Counted from the stretch's first letter, positions 16,880 to 25,292 are shown. The stretch: 64,000 nt of DNA from Streptomyces justiciae (GCF_015163075.1 NZ_JADDXU010000008.1:310001-374000); one strand, 5' to 3'. The notes: a model not told the origin generated them from the letters alone. Numbers and translations: made by a program.

Positions 16880-17650
16880 GTGACGCGTCTGAGGGGTGGG
16901 GCGGCGGGCGCCGCCGCGATGCTCGGCATGGTCGTACTGCTCACCGGATGCGAGGGCGTCGACCTGCCCGCGGACAGTGAGCCCTCAGGCTCCGCCCCGG
17001 CCGTGGGTTCAGGCCGTGCCGTGAGCCCGCTGGACAACCCGGACGGCACGAAACCGGGCCTCGCGCCCATCACCTCCGACGCCGACCGGACGGAGGCCCG
17101 GGACCTCATCGCGAAGGTGGCGACCAAGGGCCGCGGCCCCAAGACGGGGTACGACCGCGACGAGTTCGGCTACGCCTGGATGGACTCCGCCCCCGGCGGC
17201 ATTCCCTTCTCGCACAACGGCTGCGACACCCGCAACGACCTCCTCAAGCGCGACGGGGACGACGTCCGCTTCCGCTCCGGCTCGGACTGTGTCGTCGTCT
17301 CCATGACCCTGGCCGACCCCTACACCGGCAAGGAGATCGACTGGGTCAAGGCCCGTGCCACGACGGTGCAGATAGACCACGTCATGCCGTTGTCGTACGA
17401 CTGGCAGATGGGCGCGGCGCGCTGGGACAAGGGAAAGCGGGAGGACATCGCCAACGACCCGCTCAACCTCATCCCGGTCGACGGCCCGTCCAACAGCTCC
17501 AAGGGCGACTCCGGGCCCGCGTCCTGGCTGCCGCCGAACAAGACGATCCGCTGCTCGTACGTCGTACGGTTCGCGCAGGTCTCGCTGAAGTACGAACTGC
17601 CCGTGACGAAGGCCGACAAGGAGATGATGCTGCGCCAGTGCGGCGGCTGA
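16880..17650 (+). CDS. HNH/DUF1524-type endonuclease family lipoprotein
   Basis: A 256-residue exported protein. Residues 1-24 form a lipoprotein signal peptide ending in the lipobox LLTGC (Cys about residue 24), then a Ser/Pro-rich spacer to about 60. The C-terminal half has the DUF1524/HNH nuclease pattern: a His in QIDHVMPLSYDW (about 170), then ANDPLNLIPVDGPSNSSKG with the Asn and Lys/His-equivalent residues. Proteins of this type are abundant in Streptomyces and presumed extracellular nucleases. The GTG at 16880 follows GGGGAGGG. Membrane anchoring outside the cell suggests DNA or RNA scavenging or defence against incoming DNA; activity is untested. Confidence 0.8.
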   Translation: MTRLRGGAAGAAAMLGMVVLLTGCEGVDLPADSEPSGSAPAVGSGRAVSPLDNPDGTKPGLAPITSDADRTEARDLIAKVATKGRGPKTGYDRDEFGYAWMDSAPGGIPFSHNGCDTRNDLLKRDGDDVRFRSGSDCVVVSMTLADPYTGKEIDWVKARATTVQIDHVMPLSYDWQMGAARWDKGKREDIANDPLNLIPVDGPSNSSKGDSGPASWLPPNKTIRCSYVVRFAQVSLKYELPVTKADKEMMLRQCGG

Positions 17651-17711
17651 CCCCGCCGAGCGTCCTGAAAACTGGTTCTCGCCCCGACCGCCGCCTGCCT
17701 ACGGTGGCCGC

Positions 17712-18455
17712 ATGGAGCTGAAGGTGTCGAGTCTCGCCGAGCGTCCTGACGACCTCGAGCGGGCGGTCGGGATGGCCGACAGCTGGCCGGAGTTCGTCAC
17801 CCGGGACCTGGTGGGGGACTACCACTACGGCCGGATCGCCAGGGAGTTCCCGGCGTATGTGCTGTTCGCCGAGGACGAGCGGGGCGAGGTCGTCGCCACC
17901 GGGTTCAGCGTGCCCTTCGCCCTCGCCGCCGAGGGGCGGGGCGAACTGCCCGCCCGGGGCTGGGACGAAGTCCTCCTGTGGGCCTTCGCCGACCTGCGCC
18001 GCGGGACACGGCCCGACACGGTCAGCGCGATCGCCATCAACGTCCGGCCCGACCTCCAGGGCAAGGGCCTGTCCGGCCGCATGCTCTCGGCGATGCGCGA
18101 CAACGCCCGCGCCCACGGCTTCGGCGAGGTCGTCGCCCCGGTCCGCCCCAGCGCCAAGCACCTCGAACCGCACACCCCCATCGAGGAGTACGCCCGTCGC
18201 GTACGCCCCGACGGGCTCCCGCACGACCCGTGGCTGCGCGTGCACGCCAGAGCCGGCGCCACCATCGAGGCGGTGGCGCCGGCGTCCATGACGGTGGTCG
18301 GCTCACTGGAGCAGTGGCGCCGCTGGACCGGGCTGCCCTTCGACACCCCGGGCGACATCGAGGTGCCCGGGGCGCTGGTGCCGGTGCGCTGTGAGCCGGA
18401 GCGGGGATACGCGGTGTACGTGGAACCCAACGTGTGGATGCGGCACCCGCTCTAG
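17712..18455 (+). CDS. GNAT-like N-acetyltransferase
   Basis: A 247-residue protein with a single GNAT fold. The acetyl-CoA motif is at about residues 113-125 (RPDLQGKGLSGRML), preceded by the strand SAIAINV. The N-terminal half (SWPEFVTRDLVGDYHYGRI) and the C-terminal tail (GYAVYVEPNVWMRHPL) are typical of a Streptomyces subfamily of unknown substrate. It stands 61 bases after the HNH lipoprotein gene and converges on the lipoprotein gene at 18468 with a 12-base gap. Confidence 0.75.
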   Translation: MELKVSSLAERPDDLERAVGMADSWPEFVTRDLVGDYHYGRIAREFPAYVLFAEDERGEVVATGFSVPFALAAEGRGELPARGWDEVLLWAFADLRRGTRPDTVSAIAINVRPDLQGKGLSGRMLSAMRDNARAHGFGEVVAPVRPSAKHLEPHTPIEEYARRVRPDGLPHDPWLRVHARAGATIEAVAPASMTVVGSLEQWRRWTGLPFDTPGDIEVPGALVPVRCEPERGYAVYVEPNVWMRHPL

Positions 18456-18467
18456 AGGGCCGGGGGC

Positions 18468-19277
18468 TCAGCCGCCCAGTGCGTCCAGGTCCAGGATCTC
18501 GCCGCTGGGCTTCTGTGCCGGGACCTTCTTGTCGTAGTCGCTGAAGGTGAGCGTGCCCGGGTCCTTCGCGGAGACGCTGTCCACGCGCAGCAGGTACGGC
18601 TTGCCCTCGGTGGCGACGTAGAGCGTGTAACGCTCCTTGCCGTCCCGCTCGTTCAGCACGATCGCCGGCGTGCCGTCGACCGTGGTCGTCTTGCCGCGCG
18701 AGGCGTCCGTCTCGGCGTCGTCGGCGTCGCCGAGCACCGTGTCGAGGTCGCAGAAGCTCGCGATGTCCTTGGCGTCCTCGCCCTTCGCGGACATCTTGGT
18801 CCACTTCCCGGCGAGCAGCGCCACGGCCGCGTCCACGTCCGACTTCTTCTCGCCCTTGCTCTGCTCGCGCAGGAACTTCTCGTCGTACTTCATGTAGACG
18901 GTGTCGCCGACCTTGATCAGGTCGGCCTTGCCCTGGCCGCCCATGCTCATCGTGCCGACGCACTCGCCCTGCTTGTTCAGGGCCATGTCGATCGTGATGG
19001 TGCTGCCCGACTCCTCGTCGGGGACGTCCCCCTTCATCCGCAGCGACGAGGCACCGGTCGTGGCCTCGACGGCCTTGTCGGCGATCTCGGCGCCGGTGAG
19101 TCCGGCGAAGGGTTCCTTCGCCTCGCTCCCGCTCTTGCTCGGCGAGGTCGAACTCGCCGCGCTGGAGCCGGCCTTGTCCGGCTTGCTGTCGGCCTTGTCC
19201 TGCCCGGACTGGCAGCCGGTGAGACCGATCGTGGCCGCGGCGGCGAGGCAGAGGGTGGCAAGTGCGGTGTGACGCAT
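18468..19277 (-). CDS. Exported lipoprotein, LppX/LprG-like
   Basis: A 269-residue lipoprotein. The signal peptide ends in the lipobox GLTGC (Cys about 22), followed by a Ser/Lys/Asp-rich linker (23-55) and a domain of alternating strands with VEATTGASSLRMKG, CVGTMSMGGQGKADLIKVG and DTVYMKYDEKFL. This pattern is that of the actinobacterial LppX/LprAFG (LolA-like half-barrel) proteins that bind lipids at the cell surface; the assignment is by pattern only. The ATG at 19277 has GGGGAA upstream. It is followed upstream on the same strand by another exported protein gene. Confidence 0.7.
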   Translation of the reverse strand: MRHTALATLCLAAAATIGLTGCQSGQDKADSKPDKAGSSAASSTSPSKSGSEAKEPFAGLTGAEIADKAVEATTGASSLRMKGDVPDEESGSTITIDMALNKQGECVGTMSMGGQGKADLIKVGDTVYMKYDEKFLREQSKGEKKSDVDAAVALLAGKWTKMSAKGEDAKDIASFCDLDTVLGDADDAETDASRGKTTTVDGTPAIVLNERDGKERYTLYVATEGKPYLLRVDSVSAKDPGTLTFSDYDKKVPAQKPSGEILDLDALGG

Positions 19278-19378
19278 GGGAATTCCCCGATGGTGAGGCG
19301 GTGGGATGAGCGGGTACGGCGAGACGTGCCGCGGTTCGTCAGCGGAGCCGGGTGGGTCTCGCCGTACGGGGGCCGGTG

Positions 19379-20068
19379 TCAGCCGGTCTTCTTCCAGTCC
19401 GTGCAGCCGGACGTCTTGAAGTAGGTGTCCTTGGCGCTGATGGTGACGACGGCGCTGCCGGAGACGTTGTCGTTCGCGATGATCGAGTCGAGGCCGTGCT
19501 CGGCGTCCTTGGCGCGCTCCCAGTAGCACATGTCGTCCTCGTTGCCGGTGGACTTGTACGTTCCGGGCGCGATGTCCGCGCCGACTCTGAACATGCCACC
19601 GTCGCCGGCCATCTTGGAAGCGGGCGAACCCTTCGCCTTGGTGTCGACGGCCTCCCAGTCGTTGCAGTCGCTCGACTTGAAGATCTTGTCGCCGGCCTTG
19701 ATGGTGACGTAACTGGTGCCGGTGACATTGTCGTTGGCGAGCAGCGAGTCCATCTCGCCCGAGGCGTCCTTGGCGCGCTCCCAGTAGCACATGCCGTCGT
19801 CGTTGCCGGAGGTGCGGTAGGTGCCGGGCTTGACGTCCGAGCCGACCTGGAACTGACCGTCCCCCTCGAAGGCGACCTTCTTCTCCTCGGCGGCCTCGGC
19901 GGAGTCCTTCTCCTCGCCGCCCCCCGGCTTCGCCTGAGCGGACGACGAAGAGCCCTTGCCGCTGCTCTCGGAACCCCCGTCGGAGTCGTCACCGGAGTTC
20001 GCCGACACGGCGCCGATGACGACGATCCCCACGACGGCCCCCAGCGCGATCTTGCCCTTCATGCCCAT
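19379..20068 (-). CDS. Exported protein with two 87-residue tandem repeats
   Basis: A 229-residue protein with an N-terminal membrane anchor or signal (about residues 3-23, KIALGAVVGIVVIGAVSA), a long Ser/Gly/Glu linker (25-65), and two copies of an 87-residue module. Each module has FxVGxDxxPGTYxxxGNxDxMCYWERAKDA and ends with CxDW. The paired Cys in each module may form a disulfide. The conserved block recurs 261 bases apart in the DNA (near 19511 and 19772). The module resembles domains found in Streptomyces secreted proteins of unknown role. The ATG at 20068 follows GGGAGGGG. Not assigned to a pathway. Confidence 0.7.
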   Translation of the reverse strand: MGMKGKIALGAVVGIVVIGAVSANSGDDSDGGSESSGKGSSSSAQAKPGGGEEKDSAEAAEEKKVAFEGDGQFQVGSDVKPGTYRTSGNDDGMCYWERAKDASGEMDSLLANDNVTGTSYVTIKAGDKIFKSSDCNDWEAVDTKAKGSPASKMAGDGGMFRVGADIAPGTYKSTGNEDDMCYWERAKDAEHGLDSIIANDNVSGSAVVTISAKDTYFKTSGCTDWKKTG

Positions 20069-20145
20069 GACTGTGTCCCCTCCCGACACGGTGACAGCCG
20101 CTGATCGGCTGTCGCTCGTTCGCTGGGTCAATAAGAACAGAGGCT

Positions 20146-20169
20146 GTGAACCGAGTCAACACGGTTCAC
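20146..20169. promoter_or_regulatory. GTGAACCG/CGGTTCAC inverted repeat upstream of methylase-like gene
   Basis: A perfect 8-bp inverted repeat (20146-20153 with 20162-20169) with an 8-base spacer lies between the divergent genes starting at 20068 and 20303. Its left arm contains TGTGAAC, a heptamer that recurs six times inside the downstream gene. It is a strong candidate operator, possibly for the helix-turn-helix of the gene product itself. Confidence 0.55.
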
Positions 20170-20302
20170 GCAATGTCTCGCGTACACGGCCGTGAATGGG
20201 TAGATCTTGCGTACGCCGCTATGCTCGGCGTCACACGCGAAGCGGACGTGTACGGGGATGTGCACAGGGACATGCGTGCAGGGACGACGAGGGAGCGGGC
20301 CG

Positions 20303-22498
20303 GTGCAGGACAACGCCACAGAGGTGACCGCCGCCGGGATCGCCCGGCTCGCCGGGGTCGGCCGCGCCGCCGTCAGCAACTGGCGCCGCCGCCACGCCGA
20401 CTTCCCCAAGCCGGTCGGCGGCACCGAGACCAGCCCGTCCTTCGCCCTCGCCGAGGTCGAGTCCTGGCTGCGCAAGCAGGGGAAACTCGCCGAGGTCCCC
20501 TTGCGCGAACGCGTCTGGCAGCAGCTCGTCGGCCACCCCGAGGGCCCGGTCGCCGCGCTCACCCACGCCGGGTGCGTGCTGCTGCTCATCCACGACCGGC
20601 CCACCGTCTGGCTGGACGTGAGCGCCGGTTCCGACGAGCGCCTCGCGGCGATGCTCCCCGGTGCGCTGGAGGAGGTGCTGACGCCGCGCTTCGGCCCGGT
20701 GACGGCTGTGAACTCACGGCGCGCTGTGAACTCGCCGCGCCCCGGCAACACACCCCGCGCTGTGAACACCGCTCACGCGAACGCCGACCCTGTGAACACC
20801 CCGGCGAACACCACCGGCACCCACGCCGACCGTGTGAACACCTCCGCCACCGACGCCGCTGTGAACACCCACCCGGCCGTTCACCTCCCCACCGGCCCCG
20901 ACCTCCTGCCCTCCGCCCCCCTCCTGCGCGGCGCCGCCGAACTCGCCGCCGAGCTGGGCGCCCGGCAGACCTTCGAGTTCCTGCTCGGCCGGCACCTCGA
21001 CGCCAACCCGCGCCAGTACACGCTCACCCCCGCCGACCTCGCCGGCCTCATGGCCGACCTGGCCGGCCCCGCCCGCACCGTCCTCGACCCCGCCTGCGGC
21101 ACCGGCGCCCTCCTGCGCGCCGTCACCACCCGCCCCGACCAGGAGCTCTACGCCCAGGACAGCGCCCCCGAACTCGCCGCCCTCACCGCGCTCCGGCTCG
21201 CCCTGCACACCCGCGCCGCCGTCCGCGGCGCCACCGGCGACACCCTGCGCGCCGACGCCCACCCCCAGCTGCACGCCGACGCCGTCCTGTGCCACCCGCC
21301 CTTCAACGAGCGCAACTGGGGCCACGACGAACTCGCCTACGACCCCCGCTGGGAGTACGGCTTCCCGGCCCGCACCGAGTCCGAGCTGGCCTGGGTCCAG
21401 CACGCGCTCGCCCGCCTCAAGGACGGCGGCACCGCCGTCCTCCTCATGCCGCCCGCCGCCGCCTCCCGCCGCTCCGGCCGCCGTATCCGCGCCGACCTGC
21501 TGCGCCGCGGCGCGCTGCGGGCCGTCGTCGCCCTGCCGGTCGGCGCGGCACCGCCCTACAACATCCCGCTCCATCTGTGGGTGCTGCGCCGGCCCGAGAA
21601 GGCGCCGGCGCAGCCCGAGGTGCTGCTCGCCGACACCGGGCAGTTCGCCGCCGACGGACGCGGCGGGCCCGACTGGCGGGACGTCAGCGAGGCCGTGCTC
21701 GACGCCTGGCGCGCCTTCGACCGCGCGGGCACCCTCGGCGAACGGCCCGGCCTCGCCCGCTCCCTGCCGGTCATCGACCTCCTCGACGACGACGTGGACC
21801 TCGCCCCGGCCCGCCACCTCCCGCCGCCGACCGCGGCCGACGGCGCCGAGCAGCTCACGGCCGTGCGCGAGCGCCTCGGCGAGACCCTGCGCCTGACCAC
21901 CGACCTCACCCCGGCGCCCGCCGACGCCACGCACCCCACCCGCTGGCCGCTCACCACCATCGGTGAACTCGCGCGCGGGGGCGCCCTGGTGATGCGCACC
22001 GGCGGAAACGGCGGCCACGCGCGCGTGCCCGTCCTCACCGACCACGACGTCCTCGCCGGAACAGCACCCTCCGGCACGCTCCCCGAGAGCGACGAGGAAG
22101 CCGTACTGGTCGAGCCCGGCGACGTCGTCGTGCCGGTGCTCGGCGGCGGCTCGATGGCGCGCGTGATCGACGACGCGACGGGGGGCGCCGCCCTGGGGCG
22201 CAACCTCGTGCTCCTGCGCCCCGAGCGCACGGCGCTCGACCCGTGGTTCCTCGCCGGCTTCCTGCGCGGCACCGCCAACAACCGCCAGGCCAGCAGCTAC
22301 GCCTCCACCGCCACCCGCCTCGACGTGCGCCGCCTCCAACTGCCCCGGCTCCCGCTCGACGAACAACGGCGCTACGGCGCGCGCTTCCGCGCACTCGACG
22401 AGTTCGAGCGGGCGCTCAGGCGCGCGGGCCGGCTCGGAGAGCAGCTCGTGCGCGGGATGTACGACGGCCTCACGGACGGCACGGTCGCCCCCGACTGA
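20303..22498 (+). CDS. N6-adenine DNA methylase-like protein with HTH, altered catalytic motif
   Basis: A 731-residue protein laid out like a type I restriction HsdM with a C-terminal specificity-like region. An N-terminal helix-turn-helix (about 8-55, GIARLAGVGRAAVSNWRRRH) is followed by a linker (136-188) made of VNT/VNS repeats, then a helical bundle and a SAM-binding fold with motif I DPACGTG (about 262-268). The catalytic motif reads CHPPFNER with His at residue 331, where active adenine methylases have Asn or Asp (NPPF/DPPF). The C-terminus (about 560-725) resembles an HsdS target-recognition half. The GTG at 20303 follows GAGGGA. No restriction subunit is nearby. It may be a degenerate methylase retained as a DNA-binding regulator. 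Confidence 0.78.
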   Translation: MQDNATEVTAAGIARLAGVGRAAVSNWRRRHADFPKPVGGTETSPSFALAEVESWLRKQGKLAEVPLRERVWQQLVGHPEGPVAALTHAGCVLLLIHDRPTVWLDVSAGSDERLAAMLPGALEEVLTPRFGPVTAVNSRRAVNSPRPGNTPRAVNTAHANADPVNTPANTTGTHADRVNTSATDAAVNTHPAVHLPTGPDLLPSAPLLRGAAELAAELGARQTFEFLLGRHLDANPRQYTLTPADLAGLMADLAGPARTVLDPACGTGALLRAVTTRPDQELYAQDSAPELAALTALRLALHTRAAVRGATGDTLRADAHPQLHADAVLCHPPFNERNWGHDELAYDPRWEYGFPARTESELAWVQHALARLKDGGTAVLLMPPAAASRRSGRRIRADLLRRGALRAVVALPVGAAPPYNIPLHLWVLRRPEKAPAQPEVLLADTGQFAADGRGGPDWRDVSEAVLDAWRAFDRAGTLGERPGLARSLPVIDLLDDDVDLAPARHLPPPTAADGAEQLTAVRERLGETLRLTTDLTPAPADATHPTRWPLTTIGELARGGALVMRTGGNGGHARVPVLTDHDVLAGTAPSGTLPESDEEAVLVEPGDVVVPVLGGGSMARVIDDATGGAALGRNLVLLRPERTALDPWFLAGFLRGTANNRQASSYASTATRLDVRRLQLPRLPLDEQRRYGARFRALDEFERALRRAGRLGEQLVRGMYDGLTDGTVAPD
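20707..20866 (+). repeat. Six TGTGAAC heptamers inside the methylase-like gene
   Basis: Exact TGTGAAC occurs at 20707, 20725, 20761, 20791, 20833 and 20860, all in the same orientation and reading frame, where it encodes the recurring Val-Asn of the linker (AVNT, AVNS, PVNT). A seventh copy lies in the upstream inverted repeat at 20145. The spacing varies in multiples of 3 (18, 36, 30, 42, 27). Confidence 0.75.
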
Positions 22499-22615
22499 CC
22501 CCCACGCGCGTACGCCCGCCGCGGAAGCCGCCACTCCGCCGACCTGCGCGGGCGCGAGAAGTGATCAGTGCGACAACGGTTCGGTACAACCCGGGACCGC
22601 TTGTCCGTGTCGGCC

Positions 22616-22642
22616 TATACGCTCGCCTGTACGCGCGAAGCG
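22616..22642 (+). promoter_or_regulatory. Candidate promoter/leader motif shared with 20220-20244
   Basis: TATACG (22616-22621) is followed by CGCGAAGCG (22634-22642). The region upstream of the methylase-like gene has TATGCT (20220-20225) followed by CGCGAAGCG (20236-20244), with similar flanking bases. The likeness suggests common control of the two adjacent transcription units. Confidence 0.35.
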
Positions 22643-22712
22643 ACAATCGCAGGAACGGGGTTGCCGGGCGACGGCCGCCCTCGTACGCCCACCCGAGGCA
22701 CCAGGAGCTGTC

Positions 22713-23387
22713 ATGCATGGCCACGGCTACCCGCAGCCGGTGAAGCAGCCGCCCCACCCGGCATGGCTGGTCGTCCTGCGTGTGCTGTTCGTGGTGCTCG
22801 GGATCTTCACCATCGGCCTGTTCTCCTGGGCGATGCTGCTGCGCCTGGCGCTCGTGACCCGCAGGGCGCTCGACTGGGGCCTGTTCGTCGCCTCGCTCGT
22901 CGCGGTCACCCTCGGGCTCGTGCTGATCGGCGTCGAACCGGGCGACGAGATCCACACCGCCGGCGGCTGGACCGGCATGGCCCTGCTGTTCGGCACGCTG
23001 GTGGCGGCGATCGCGTACTACCTCTCCGCGGACGTACGCCACTTCCACCAGCTCCGCTACGGCGGGTACGCCCCGCAGCCCGCCCCGGCACCGGCGCCCG
23101 CCCCGGCGTACGGCTATCCGCAGCCGCACCCCCAGCCGCCGCTCCCGCAGTCGCCGTACACCGCCACGACCGTGCCCCAGGCACCGTCCCCGATCCCGCA
23201 GCCACAGCCGCAGCCGCACCCGCAGACCCCCATGCCGCAACCCCCCGCGCCCCACACGCCCCCACCTGCGCCCCAGCGCCCCGCGCCCGCCCGCATCGAC
23301 CAGGTGCGCGCCGAGCTCGACGAGCTCAGTGACTACCTGCGCCGGCAGGACGGGCAGCCCGGCGGCAACCACGAGGGCGGCAGGTGA
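22713..23387 (+). CDS. Small membrane protein with Pro/Gln-rich cytoplasmic tail
   Basis: A 224-residue protein with three membrane helices (about residues 19-45, 52-72 and 85-104), then a proline/glutamine-rich tail (115-195) and a short charged helical end (ARIDQVRAELDELSDYLRR). The ATG at 22713 has AGGAGC upstream. Its stop overlaps the kinase start (GTGA), so it is translationally coupled to the Ser/Thr kinase and is a plausible partner, substrate or membrane anchor for it. No known domain was recognised. Tail composition suggests a flexible protein-interaction region. Confidence 0.75.
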   Translation: MHGHGYPQPVKQPPHPAWLVVLRVLFVVLGIFTIGLFSWAMLLRLALVTRRALDWGLFVASLVAVTLGLVLIGVEPGDEIHTAGGWTGMALLFGTLVAAIAYYLSADVRHFHQLRYGGYAPQPAPAPAPAPAYGYPQPHPQPPLPQSPYTATTVPQAPSPIPQPQPQPHPQTPMPQPPAPHTPPPAPQRPAPARIDQVRAELDELSDYLRRQDGQPGGNHEGGR

Positions 23388-24919
23388 CCGTGGCGACAGG
23401 ACGTGTCGTCGCAGGCCGCTACGAACTGTCCACGCTCATCGGGCAGGGCGGCATGGGACAGGTCTGGACGGCGTACGACCAACGGCTCGACCGGCGCGTG
23501 GCGGTGAAACTGCTGCGCCCCGACAAGGTCGCCGGGCAGGAGGCGGACGAGCTGCGCCGCCGGTTCGTGCGCGAGTGCCGGGTCACCGCGCAGGTCGACC
23601 ACCCCGGGCTCGTCACCGTGCACGACGCGGGCAGCGAGGGCGAGGAGCTGTTCCTCGTCATGCAGTACGTCGACGGCGCGGACCTCTCCGACCACCTCGC
23701 CGAGCACGACCCGTACCCCTGGCAGTGGGCCGTCGCGGTCGCCGCGCAACTGTGCGCCGTGCTGAGCGCCGTGCACGCCGTGCCGATCGTCCACCGCGAC
23801 CTCAAGCCGCGCAACGTGATGGTGAAGCAGGACGGCACCGTCACCGTCCTCGACCTCGGCGTCGCGTCCGTCATGGACGCCGACACCACCCGCCTCACCC
23901 ACACCGGCACCCCCATCGGCTCGCCCGCCTACATGGCGCCCGAGCAGGCCATGGGCGGCGCCGTCGGCCCGTACACCGACCTCTACGCACTCGGCGTACT
24001 GCTCCACGAACTCCTCAGCGGCGACGTCCCGTTCGCCGGCTCCACGGCGCTCGGCGTCCTGCACCGCCACCTCTACGAGCCCCCGCTCCCCGTGCGCCGC
24101 CTGCGCCCCGAAGTCCCCGAGGCGCTCGAGACGCTCGTCCTGCGCCTGCTCGCCAAGGACCCGCAGCACCGCCCCGCCAGCGCGCAGGAGGTCTACGAGC
24201 ACCTGGCGGTGCTCCTGCCCGCGCGCGGGATGCCCACAGGGGCGCCCCTCGACCCCACGCGCCCCTTCCTGCGCCCGCACGCCCCCTGGCCGGACCGCGC
24301 CCGCACCCCCGCACCCCAGCCGGCGCCCGCCATGCCGCTCACGCCCCCCGCCGAGAAACCCGACGTCGCGCGCGCCGTCGACGAGGTCAAGCGCCTCCTC
24401 GGCGAGGGCCGCATCACCCAGGCCGTCGACATCCTCGGCGCGATCCTGCCCGCGGCGGCCGAACAGCACGGCGAGCACTCCCCGGTCGTCCGCACCCTGC
24501 GCAAGCAGTACGCCGCCACGCTCATGGACGACGGCCAGTACCGGCGCGCGCTGCCCGAACTGCGCCGCCTCGCCGACGAACGCGCCGCCGAGGCCGGCCA
24601 CGCCGACCCCCAGTCCCTCCGCTTCCGCCACGACGCCGCCCAGTGCCTCGAACAACTCGGCGAACCGGCGGCCGCGCTGGCCGAGTACCGCGCGCTGCTC
24701 CCGTACTACGAGAACCAGTACGTGGCGGGCGACCCCGACATGGCCCACGACATCCGCCGCCGCATCGGCCACCTCCTCCTCGCCCTCGGCGACCGCCCCG
24801 CCGCCCACGACACCCTGGCCCGCCTCGCCCACGACGTGGAACACCTCCACGGCCCCGGCCACCCCCTCGTCACGGAGATACGCCGGACGCTGGAGTGGCT
24901 GGGACAGGTACGTGGCTGA
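23384..24919 (+). CDS. Ser/Thr protein kinase with C-terminal TPR-like region
   Basis: A 511-residue Hanks-type kinase. The glycine loop is IGQGGMGQV (19-27), the ATP lysine is K42 (VAVKLL), the catalytic loop HRDLKPRN has Asp139, the Mg-binding motif is DLG (157-159, for the usual DFG), and GSPAYMAPEQ marks the activation segment end. Residues 335-505 form helical tetratricopeptide-like repeats (DVARAVDEVKRLLGEGRITQ onward). There is no membrane helix, unlike PknB; soluble TPR kinases of this kind occur in actinomycetes. GTG start at 23384 overlaps the previous stop. It overlaps the next gene by 8 bases. Substrates unknown. Confidence 0.93.
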   Translation: MTVATGRVVAGRYELSTLIGQGGMGQVWTAYDQRLDRRVAVKLLRPDKVAGQEADELRRRFVRECRVTAQVDHPGLVTVHDAGSEGEELFLVMQYVDGADLSDHLAEHDPYPWQWAVAVAAQLCAVLSAVHAVPIVHRDLKPRNVMVKQDGTVTVLDLGVASVMDADTTRLTHTGTPIGSPAYMAPEQAMGGAVGPYTDLYALGVLLHELLSGDVPFAGSTALGVLHRHLYEPPLPVRRLRPEVPEALETLVLRLLAKDPQHRPASAQEVYEHLAVLLPARGMPTGAPLDPTRPFLRPHAPWPDRARTPAPQPAPAMPLTPPAEKPDVARAVDEVKRLLGEGRITQAVDILGAILPAAAEQHGEHSPVVRTLRKQYAATLMDDGQYRRALPELRRLADERAAEAGHADPQSLRFRHDAAQCLEQLGEPAAALAEYRALLPYYENQYVAGDPDMAHDIRRRIGHLLLALGDRPAAHDTLARLAHDVEHLHGPGHPLVTEIRRTLEWLGQVRG

Positions 24920-25292
24920 CCGCGAAGGGGCGGCGCAGGCCTCCCGGAACGGGCTCGACCGGATCATGGCCCCGCTGGTCGCCAACATGCCCAAGGCCGG
25001 GGACTTCGGCTTCGAGTCGATCCGACGTCTCGGCAACCCCGTGCCGATGCTGGTGCAGAACGACGGCGACGCGCCGCTGCGGCTCTGGCTGGAGCCGTTC
25101 GGCCAGGACTACTGGCTGAACCCCGGCGAGTCCGTCCACGTCACCTCGTACGGAGAGTGGACCGACCATCCGTTCGAGACGGTCCACGAGCCGGACTGCC
25201 TCACCGTCTGGGCCACCTCCTTCTTCGCCACGGTCTCCGACCGCGACGGCAACGAATTCCCGCCGGGCCCCCGGGACGACTCCCACGGCTGA
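24912..25292 (+). CDS. Conserved hypothetical protein coupled to the kinase
   Basis: A 126-residue soluble protein with no recognised domain. Its middle (PVPMLVQNDGDAPLRLWLEPFGQDYWLNPGESVHVTSYG) looks like a small beta-sandwich, and the family is known to me only as uncharacterised actinobacterial proteins. The GTG at 24912 lies inside the 3' end of the kinase gene (8-base overlap), so it is translationally coupled and may be a partner or substrate. It is followed by a promoter for the next gene. Confidence 0.7.
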   Translation: MADREGAAQASRNGLDRIMAPLVANMPKAGDFGFESIRRLGNPVPMLVQNDGDAPLRLWLEPFGQDYWLNPGESVHVTSYGEWTDHPFETVHEPDCLTVWATSFFATVSDRDGNEFPPGPRDDSHG

